6,717 nucleotides of DNA from an uncultured Bdellovibrionales bacterium (lineage in GTDB: Bacteria > Bdellovibrionota > Bdellovibrionia > Bdellovibrionales > JAMPXM01), in the NCBI GenBank assembly GCA_937927435.1, contig CALBDW010000110.1, positions 1 through 6,717 on the forward strand, given 5' to 3'. Within the stretch, counting starts at the first letter, position 1. The number at the start of each line of letters is the position of its first letter. Shown here in pieces: positions 1-5,423 of the stretch. The notes under the pieces are model-generated. The model ran no database searches. It had not been told where the DNA came from and saw nothing but the letters and a program-made list of their open reading frames with translations. Made by a program: the position numbers and the translations under genes.

Positions 1-24
1 GCAGGTCCGTTCGTGGACATTTCA

Positions 25-77
25 GACTCTCCTCGAATGTGTTCCAAGGGCCATTGAAACACAGAGTGAGGAGAGTC
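25..77 (-). terminator. Compound stem-loop after the last gene (possible transcript end)
   Basis: Two perfect 10-base arms, GACTCTCCTC at 25-34 and GAGGAGAGTC at 68-77, are exact reverse complements. Inside them TGTGTT (38-43) pairs with AACACA (58-63), and three further pairs (45-47 with 54-56) close a six-base loop. The structure begins 9 nt after the TAA stop of the gene ending at 87, which is where a terminator or mRNA-protecting hairpin would lie. No run of T follows it on either strand, so it is not a classic intrinsic terminator. It could be a Rho-linked or 3'-stabilising hairpin, or a dispersed palindromic repeat. The pairing is seen directly; the role is inferred. Confidence 0.45.
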
Positions 78-86
78 GGAAAGAAG

Positions 87-1331
87 TTATTCGGATATCA
101 TCAGAGACTCGTCTTCGCTTTCCCACGCCTGCGGCAGAATTCCGGGCGGAAGCCAAAAAACGCTATGCAGATATTGGCGTGGAATGAAGTTGGTCTTGTG
201 TCTTTTCGATGTTCCGCGAAGGTCGAGCCCGAGAGGATGCGCGTTATCAACGATAATTCGGCCGTCAGCCCCGCCGATGATATAGGTGTGTCCCGGCGTT
301 GTCGCTTCGCCATGCATCGCGATCGCTCCCGTCATGGGCATAATGCGCGTCGGGTCCCACGGAATCCATCCGGCTTTCGCAAGGCGCTCCCCGAGACCTC
401 TGACACTTTGTGGACCCCAGGTATTTTTATCAAAGGTCACAACGAGTTGCGTATGAAGACCTGGCTTAAAGTCCTTCGTAAAATCATAGCCGGCCCGCTT
501 ATACGCCTGACGAATAACTTCGGATGCGAACTCCGCGCACGGCGTGGCGCCGAACCCCAAGCGTTGAGCGGTGCCGATGACCGCGACATCCCACGCTCCG
601 AACATCGCGCTCAAGCCGTAGTTCTTTTCACCGAAGGTCGACCACTCCCGCGCCTGCTCGAAATCCTCCGCACGGTTGTAACTCCCGATATACAGGTACT
701 TCAGATCGAACTCGCGCGTCCGATCGGCGAAAGCCGCCAATTCGCGGTAGATCGCCCGCCATTTTCGAAGTTCGCTCACGGACAAATGCGCCAAAGCGCT
801 CTCTGGATGATCGTTGATCCGCTCAAACTCGATTCTCTTATTCCACGAAAGAGAAAAACGCTTTGCAACCTTGTCGATAAAGGGCCGCAGCCGCGACGAA
901 CGCGGCCGACCCGATTCATGATAGTACTCTCGAAATCGCTCATCGCCCTGCTCTTCCTGTTCGAGCGGCGGCATGATCCCCGTGTACGGACCGGCGTCAA
1001 CATCCAGCATCGAAGCCACCCACCCCTCTTCGCGCAGGCAGGACGAGGGGAGTTCAACGCCGACGATGGAAAGTCCAGAATAGAACCCGCTCGTTTCTCT
1101 TCGATCGTCCTCAAACTCGTAAAGGGACGTCCGCAAAGGAGGAACGAACGCGATCGTCGTGCCGACGGGCACGGAACGGACGTGTTTCAACTTCATCGAG
1201 TCCTTAAGCAGACAATAGACCGTCACCGGCCGCTCGGTTTGAATGGTCACCACATCTTGCGCAAAAGTCGCCTCATGACATAAAAGTCCCGCCAAAAAAA
1301 TTCCGTTCACGATACGAATCAGCATCTTCAT
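87..1331 (-). CDS. Secreted protein with putative NlpC/P60-like cysteine peptidase domain
   Basis: This 414-residue protein has a Sec signal peptide: Lys3/Arg6, a hydrophobic stretch at about 7-17, and a likely cut after Ala24 (ATFA|QD). Cys18 has no proper lipobox, so a lipoprotein is unlikely. Residues about 25-112 are rich in short beta-like stretches and end in EGWVASMLDV, which resembles the end of a bacterial SH3-like domain. A charged, helical middle follows (about 125-230). The C-terminal part holds Cys265 in TPCAEFASEVIRQAYKRAGY and His348 in PGHTYIIGGADGRIIVDNA, the same order and setting as the Cys and His of NlpC/P60 or related papain-fold amidases; Asn363 or Asp362 may be the third polar residue. 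Peptidoglycan peptides or other peptides outside the cytoplasm are the likely substrates, but this is inferred from short motifs. The ATG at 1331 is preceded by GGAGGG (1337-1342) five bases upstream and overlaps the stop of the upstream gene (ATGA), suggesting coupled translation. Confidence 0.8.
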   Translation of the reverse strand: MKMLIRIVNGIFLAGLLCHEATFAQDVVTIQTERPVTVYCLLKDSMKLKHVRSVPVGTTIAFVPPLRTSLYEFEDDRRETSGFYSGLSIVGVELPSSCLREEGWVASMLDVDAGPYTGIMPPLEQEEQGDERFREYYHESGRPRSSRLRPFIDKVAKRFSLSWNKRIEFERINDHPESALAHLSVSELRKWRAIYRELAAFADRTREFDLKYLYIGSYNRAEDFEQAREWSTFGEKNYGLSAMFGAWDVAVIGTAQRLGFGATPCAEFASEVIRQAYKRAGYDFTKDFKPGLHTQLVVTFDKNTWGPQSVRGLGERLAKAGWIPWDPTRIMPMTGAIAMHGEATTPGHTYIIGGADGRIIVDNAHPLGLDLRGTSKRHKTNFIPRQYLHSVFWLPPGILPQAWESEDESLMISE

Positions 1332-1888
1332 GGCAGCCCTCCAAGGCCTTCAAGACCTGAATCCGCCTTGGTGTAGATCTGCTCGGTCCAAAGCCTTTCA
1401 GGCCGCTCCGCCAACTGGTCGATCAAATCCTCGCCGGGCCTCGGCTTTCTGAACACGCGATACCCGAAACAAGCTTTTCTGCCATAGTCGAATATGAAGA
1501 AGATATCCCGCTCGATCACGACGAGAGTCTCCCTGTCATCGGGAAGCTTTACGTCGTAGGACTCGATAATCTCCTCCATACGGAGGAGATCCAAGTAACC
1601 ATAGCCGCGGATATCATCGCTTGGCGGAAGAGTGTATGTTCCGCGCGCCGTTCGTTTGTAATAAACCGGCCCGCGGCATTCAGGGCCACGATAAATGACC
1701 GAGTGATGGGTGAACGTATCATCGGGCAAGAAGACCTTTTGATCGACTCGAGACCAGGTTTTCCCGTTTTGCGGGGTATGCCACGTAATACAGGTACTTT
1801 CCCATACGCCAAGAAGAGGATTCTCCTCCTTCGCTCCCGCCGAAAAAGTGATGAGAAGAGCGAGAAAGAAAACGACAGCGAAATTCAT
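1328..1888 (-). CDS. Small secreted hypothetical protein, possibly lipocalin-like
   Basis: I do not recognise this 186-residue protein. It starts with a clear signal peptide: a hydrophobic stretch from about residue 3 to 16, with a likely cut after SAGA (residue 19). The mature protein opens with NPLLGVWEST, the L-x-G-x-W kind of start seen in lipocalin-like and other small beta-barrel exported proteins. Alternating hydrophobic stretches and aromatic residues continue to about residue 148. The mature part has three cysteines (33, 71, 140), enough for one disulfide. A charged C-terminal tail (about 149-186) contains no other motif I can name. The ATG at 1888 has a strong GGAGGT site (1893-1898) four bases upstream. 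It is the first gene after a 105-nt gap, and its stop overlaps the next start by 4 nt, so the two exported proteins are probably made together. A binding, chaperone or inhibitor role for the downstream peptidase-like protein is possible but unproven. Confidence 0.8.
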   Translation of the reverse strand: MNFAVVFFLALLITFSAGAKEENPLLGVWESTCITWHTPQNGKTWSRVDQKVFLPDDTFTHHSVIYRGPECRGPVYYKRTARGTYTLPPSDDIRGYGYLDLLRMEEIIESYDVKLPDDRETLVVIERDIFFIFDYGRKACFGYRVFRKPRPGEDLIDQLAERPERLWTEQIYTKADSGLEGLGGLP

Positions 1889-1892
1889 GCAG

Positions 1893-1898
1893 ACCTCC
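1893..1898 (-). promoter_or_regulatory. Strong ribosome binding site
   Basis: GGAGGT lies four bases before the ATG at 1888, inside a purine-rich AAGGGGGGAGGT stretch. It is the closest match to the anti-Shine-Dalgarno sequence in the window and fixes the start of the small secreted protein. Confidence 0.8.
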
Positions 1899-1950
1899 CC
1901 CCTTGACCTTCTAAAAGAACAAGCCTGTTGAATTTTGCCAAATGTAGATG

Positions 1951-1979
1951 AGTTTAATTTATGTACAAATTTGACCCAA
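1951..1979 (-). promoter_or_regulatory. Candidate promoter for the secreted-protein pair
   Basis: On the minus strand TTGGGT (1979-1974), a 17-nt spacer and TAAACT (1956-1951) give partial -35 and -10 matches (3/6 and 4/6). They lie in the most AT-rich non-coding stretch of the window. An alternative is TTGTAC (1969-1964) with TACATT (1947-1942), spacing 16. Either would give a short leader before the ATG at 1888. Neither match is strong, so only the region is suggested, not the exact start site. Confidence 0.35.
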
Positions 1980-1994
1980 ACTGACGGTCAGTTT
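1978..1994. promoter_or_regulatory. Perfect 17-nt palindrome, candidate operator
   Basis: On the minus strand AAACTGAC and GTCAGTTT are exact 8-base inverted arms around a single central C. The palindrome begins on the last base of the serine hydrolase stop codon and ends at the candidate -35 of the next gene. Its size and symmetry fit a site bound by a dimeric repressor; TetR-type operators often contain TGAC/GTCA half-sites. No regulator gene is present in the window. Read as RNA it could instead form a small hairpin, but no T-run follows it. Confidence 0.45.
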
Positions 1995-3082
1995 CAGATC
2001 TCCTCGACAATCCAGGTATGGATCAAAGGACGAAGATTCCGGATTTCCGTGTTCGCAACGGTCGGATGCACACGGTTAGAGAGAATGGTGACCAAAAGAT
2101 CCTTCTTCGGATCATACCACAGCGACGTTCCCGTAAAGCCCGTGTGGCCAACGGAATCGGCGGAAAAGAGCGAACCGCAACTTGATGTTCCCTTCGAAGG
2201 CATCATGAATCCGAGCGCCCAATCTCCGCGGAAGCGCGGAATCGCGCGTTTCGTAAAGAGGCGCGCGGTTTTCTGCGAAACGAATCCCTTCTTTCCACCC
2301 AATAGAGACGCGCGCAAAAGCAATCCCCAACGGCTCAAATCTTCGATCGGTCCAAAGAGCCCGGCATGGGGCGCCACTCCTCGCAAAGCCCATGTATTTT
2401 GGTCATGAACTTCGCCTTTTAGGACTTTACCCCGCCAAGCGCACTTTTCCGTCGGGGCCACATCACGATGGCCTCGCGGCACGCGATTGTTCCGATGAAA
2501 ATCCGTTGCATGAAGATTCAGCCGCTCTCTGAGATTCGTCCACACCGAGTAAAGATTCGTCTCCGCCATTGCTTCCAGTGCGAACCCCAAAACGAAGAAG
2601 TCAAGATCCGAGTAAACGGATTGAAGAGCCTGTCTTTTGAGGCTTTGCGCTCCCTTTTTCTTGAAATCTGCCCGAATCCGGCGTTTCAAAATTCCTTCAA
2701 ACATTTCCCACGCGTCTTCAGGCGACGTTCGGCTGTTCGTCTTCTTAGCGAGCTGTTTATAAAACGGATACCACCACGTCAGTCCCGCGGAATGCGTGAG
2801 GAGGTCACGCATTTGCCAGGTGCTTTCCGCCGGGAACCAATGCACCCAACGGTGAATACGGTCGTTGAGGAGCCACTTCCCTTCGTCGAAGCATACCATC
2901 AGCGCCGAAGTCGTAAAGACGATCTTTGTGAGCGAGGCCCAATCGTAAATTTCGTGCGTTTTACCGAGAGCGACGTCGAGAATCTTCTTTCCCTTGTGAT
3001 ACGCCTGAACCTTCAGGCCGGGTGCCGCCTTCTTGTACTCATCGCCGATCTTCTTCAGGAATTTGCGTTCGAGCGCGCTCAC
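1994..3082 (-). CDS. Cytoplasmic beta-lactamase-family serine hydrolase
   Basis: This protein of the PF00144 (class C beta-lactamase/esterase/DD-peptidase) fold has 362 residues from the chosen start. The catalytic signatures appear in order: S50-L-T-K53 (SxxK, nucleophile Ser50 and Lys53), LLTHSAGL at 94-101, Y157-S-D159 in the place of YxN, and H313-T-G315 in GHTGFTGTSLWYDP in the place of KTG. There is no signal peptide, so the enzyme should stay in the cytoplasm, unlike resistance beta-lactamases. I chose the GTG at 3082 because GGGAG (3089-3093) lies six bases upstream and the start overlaps the ldcA stop as GTGA. The in-frame ATG at 3106 has only a poor site and would lengthen the overlap to 28 nt. 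Coupling to LD-carboxypeptidase suggests a role on recycled cell-wall peptides or a related D-amino-acid amide or ester. The true substrate cannot be read from the sequence. Confidence 0.88.
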   Translation of the reverse strand: MSALERKFLKKIGDEYKKAAPGLKVQAYHKGKKILDVALGKTHEIYDWASLTKIVFTTSALMVCFDEGKWLLNDRIHRWVHWFPAESTWQMRDLLTHSAGLTWWYPFYKQLAKKTNSRTSPEDAWEMFEGILKRRIRADFKKKGAQSLKRQALQSVYSDLDFFVLGFALEAMAETNLYSVWTNLRERLNLHATDFHRNNRVPRGHRDVAPTEKCAWRGKVLKGEVHDQNTWALRGVAPHAGLFGPIEDLSRWGLLLRASLLGGKKGFVSQKTARLFTKRAIPRFRGDWALGFMMPSKGTSSCGSLFSADSVGHTGFTGTSLWYDPKKDLLVTILSNRVHPTVANTEIRNLRPLIHTWIVEEI

Positions 3083-4011
3083 TTGACGCTCCCGCCGGTT
3101 TCGCATTGAAGTTCACCGCGCTTGCCGAGTCGAAGAAGCGACGGCGTTTCAAAAGGTACCGGCCTTTGCACCACATCGTGACCCGAAGGTAGCCCCGAGA
3201 AAACCGGAATATTCATGGACTCCGCAAAGCGCCGAATGACGAGCGGAACCAAATCACGCCCGTCCCGCTCACGACTTTTCGTAAACTGTCCGAAAACGAC
3301 GGCTTTGGCGCGTTTAAAGAGTCCAGCCTGGGTGAATTGTTCGAGGACCCGGTCCACACGATAACCGCGTTCGCCGACGTCCTCAAAAAAGAGAATGCGT
3401 CCGTCGGTCCGCCAAGGCGCGTTCGTTCCCAAAGAACTTTGTAAAACGATGAGGTTTCCGCCGCTCACCCGGCCGCGAACCACGCCTTCCCTTTTCGCGG
3501 CGTCGTTCAACGCCTTAAGGTTTGAAAACCGAATCGTGTCCATCTCTCCGAAGACGAACTTCTTCAACTCACGTTCGTACTTCGGTAAAGCGGCCTTACG
3601 CCCCAGACGATCGAGCAAAGGGCCGTGCACCGTCGGCCAGCCCCACATCTGATTGAGGAATGTGTGCAACGTCGTGATGTCGGATAGGCCGACAAACAAC
3701 TTCGGCCGCGAGCGCGGTTTCTTCAGCTTCAACAAATGCGGAATCAAGCGAAGCGAGCCATACCCGCCGCGAAGACACCAGATCGCCTTTGAGTCAGGAG
3801 CATAAAGAGCTTCTTTCAGATGCAGGAAACGGACTTCGTCGCGATTTGAGCAAAGAATATCCTTCCCGAGGAGGTTTTTCGGCAAACGCGGCACCAAACC
3901 CCAGCTTTCAAGGAAACGCACCCCGTTTTCGAGTTCCTCATCGCTCGGAGCGAAACCGGGCGAGACGACATCGACGATGTCACCGGGCTGAAGCGGCAAC
4001 CATTTGCTCAT
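3079..4011 (-). CDS. ldcA: LD-carboxypeptidase (peptidase family S66)
   Basis: The 310-residue product matches the usual length of S66 LD-carboxypeptidases. These cytoplasmic enzymes remove the terminal D-Ala from the L,D bond of murein tetrapeptides so that the tripeptide can be reused. The expected triad is visible: Ser110 in FVGLSDITTLH, Glu210 in ILFFEDVGERGYRVDR, and His278 in GLPSGHDVVQRPVPF. Their spacing is nearly the same as in the characterised Pseudomonas enzyme (Ser115, Glu217, His285). Other family signatures are LRGGYGS (80-86), the PTVHGP stretch (126-131) and the GGNL turn (184-187). There is no signal peptide. Alignment to the family favours the ATG at 4011 (MSKWLPLQPGD), 5 nt after the purF stop; its ribosome site is weak (GGGA about ten bases upstream), so it may depend on readthrough from purF translation. 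The ATG at 4101 would add 30 unrelated residues overlapping purF. The GTGA overlap ties it to the serine hydrolase that follows. Confidence 0.95.
   Translation of the reverse strand: MSKWLPLQPGDIVDVVSPGFAPSDEELENGVRFLESWGLVPRLPKNLLGKDILCSNRDEVRFLHLKEALYAPDSKAIWCLRGGYGSLRLIPHLLKLKKPRSRPKLFVGLSDITTLHTFLNQMWGWPTVHGPLLDRLGRKAALPKYERELKKFVFGEMDTIRFSNLKALNDAAKREGVVRGRVSGGNLIVLQSSLGTNAPWRTDGRILFFEDVGERGYRVDRVLEQFTQAGLFKRAKAVVFGQFTKSRERDGRDLVPLVIRRFAESMNIPVFSGLPSGHDVVQRPVPFETPSLLRLGKRGELQCETGGSVK
3089..3093 (-). promoter_or_regulatory. Ribosome binding site deciding a GTG start
   Basis: GGGAG sits six bases before the GTG at 3082, within the last codons of ldcA. The upstream ATG at 3106 lacks such a site, so this favours the GTG as the start of the serine hydrolase. 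Confidence 0.65.
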
Positions 4012-4016
4012 AGAAA

Positions 4017-5423
4017 TCAAATCCCGCGAATATTCCCTTTCGGACGCAAATCGAGTCCGAAGAGCGAAGTCGGATACCGGCCGTCGAAGCAAGCCATGCA
4101 ATAATCGCCGGCTTCACCCCGCGCGGCTTCCCTCAGTCCACTGAGGGAAAGATATCTGAGAGTATCGGCGCCGACAAACTCGCGGATACTTTCAAGACTT
4201 TGGTTTGCAGCGATGAGTTGGGATTTTTCCGGCGTATCGACCCCGTAATAGCACGGGCCGATGGTCGGCGGGGCCGCGATACGCAGATGAACTTCAACGG
4301 CGCCGGCCGCACGCACGAGCCCCACAATCTTACGGCTCGTCGTCCCTCTCACCAGCGAGTCGTCCACAACCACAACCCGCTTTCCCTTCAATACGGCTGT
4401 TTGCGGGTTGAGCTTGATTTTGACGCCAAAGTCGCGAATCGACTGATGCGGTTGAATAAACGTCCGGCCGATGTAGTGATTACGGATGATCCCCAATTCG
4501 AAAGGTTTACCGCTTTCCATAGCGTATCCGATCGCGGCAGGCACCCCGCTGTCTGGAACCGGAATCACGATATCGACCTCAACATCATCTTCGCGAGCAA
4601 GAATCTGCCCGAAGCGCTTACGGACTTCATAGACGCTTTGACCGAAAACGATCGAGTCCGGTCGCGCGAAATACACGTGTTCGAAAACGCATTTCGAAAT
4701 CGGGGTTTTCTTCGTAAGCCTCGTGGAGTGCGGACCTTCGGCATCAACCCAGAAAATCTCGCCAGGCTCGATCTCCCGGACGAAACGCGCGCCGATCAAG
4801 TCAAACGCGCACGTCTCACTCGCGATAACGTAGGCCGTTTTCCCGTTGGGCGCATCCATCTCACCGAGCACAAGCGGGCGAAAACCGTGCGGGTCACGGG
4901 CGGCATAAATCGCCTTATGGGAAAGAACAACCAAGCTGTAAGCGCCCTCAAGCCGCTCCAGCGAGTCGCGCAAGCATTCAAGGAGATCCGAACTCGGGTG
5001 TCGCGCGATCATGTGGAGCAAGACTTCGGTATCGTTCGTTCCCTGGAAGATGGAGCCCATGCTCTTAAGCTCCATCTTCAACGGTTCGGCATTGACAATA
5101 TTGCCGTTATGTCCGATCGCGACCGGGCCGTTATAAAGATGCGCCGTCAGCGGTTGGGCGTTATTGAGCGAGTTCTGCCCCGTCGTCGAATAGCGGACAT
5201 GCCCGATCGCGGCGTCTCCGGGCAAGCGGTTCAAAGCCTCGTCATCGAAAACTTCCGAAACGAGACCGAGACCTTTCTTGATGTGCTGAACCTCGCCTTG
5301 AAGACTGATGATACCCGCCGACTCCTGCCCGCGGTGTTGCATGGCATAGAGCCCCAAATACGTCAACCGACTGGCGTCGGGATGATTCCAGATTCCAAAG
5401 ACACCGCATTCGTCACGGAACAT
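4017..5423 (-). CDS. purF: Amidophosphoribosyltransferase (glutamine PRPP amidotransferase)
   Basis: PurF catalyses the first committed step of purine synthesis: PRPP plus glutamine gives phosphoribosylamine. The 468-residue product has an N-terminal Ntn glutaminase domain and a C-terminal phosphoribosyltransferase domain. Cys6 in the DECGVFGIW start is the nucleophile, exposed after removal of a five-residue leader. YSTTG (78-82), HNGNIVN (105-111) and GTNDTE (128-133) build the glutamine site. IPVPDSGVPAA (287-297) and the PRPP loop VVVDDSLVRGTTS (351-363) mark the transferase. Cys245, Cys391, Cys442 and Cys445 match the four ligands of the [4Fe-4S] cluster of the Bacillus-type enzyme, so this is the Fe-S class. 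The ATG at 5423 has AGGAG (5431-5435) seven bases upstream and gives a normal short propeptide. The in-frame ATG at 5480 has no ribosome site and would add 19 residues. It overlaps purL by 11 nt. Confidence 0.97.
   Translation of the reverse strand: MFRDECGVFGIWNHPDASRLTYLGLYAMQHRGQESAGIISLQGEVQHIKKGLGLVSEVFDDEALNRLPGDAAIGHVRYSTTGQNSLNNAQPLTAHLYNGPVAIGHNGNIVNAEPLKMELKSMGSIFQGTNDTEVLLHMIARHPSSDLLECLRDSLERLEGAYSLVVLSHKAIYAARDPHGFRPLVLGEMDAPNGKTAYVIASETCAFDLIGARFVREIEPGEIFWVDAEGPHSTRLTKKTPISKCVFEHVYFARPDSIVFGQSVYEVRKRFGQILAREDDVEVDIVIPVPDSGVPAAIGYAMESGKPFELGIIRNHYIGRTFIQPHQSIRDFGVKIKLNPQTAVLKGKRVVVVDDSLVRGTTSRKIVGLVRAAGAVEVHLRIAAPPTIGPCYYGVDTPEKSQLIAANQSLESIREFVGADTLRYLSLSGLREAARGEAGDYCMACFDGRYPTSLFGLDLRPKGNIRGI
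4128..4149. repeat. Perfect 10-bp inverted repeat inside purF
   Basis: TTCCCTCAGT (4128-4137) and ACTGAGGGAA (4140-4149) are exact reverse complements separated by only CC. The repeat lies in the purF codons for SLSGLRE near the C-terminus. It may be chance, since the residues fit the family, or it may act as an mRNA hairpin or protein site. Confidence 0.5.

Noticed and set aside
1275..1280. Cys18 of the larger secreted protein as a lipoprotein cysteine
   Set aside because: The residues before it (AGLLC) do not fit the lipobox, and a normal cleavage site follows at ATFA|Q.
39..1283. Long plus-strand open frame (414 codons) opposite the secreted peptidase-like gene
   Set aside because: The minus-strand frame has a signal peptide, a good ribosome site, coupling to its neighbour and catalytic-type motifs. 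The plus-strand product is Arg/Pro-rich with no recognisable domain.
2468..3109. Plus-strand open frame opposite the serine hydrolase
   Set aside because: The minus-strand gene has complete SxxK/YSD/HTG motifs; the opposite frame shows no domain.
4009..4101. Longer ldcA start at ATG 4101
   Set aside because: It would overlap purF by 85 nt and add 30 residues not found in the family; the family alignment begins at MSKWLPLQPGD.
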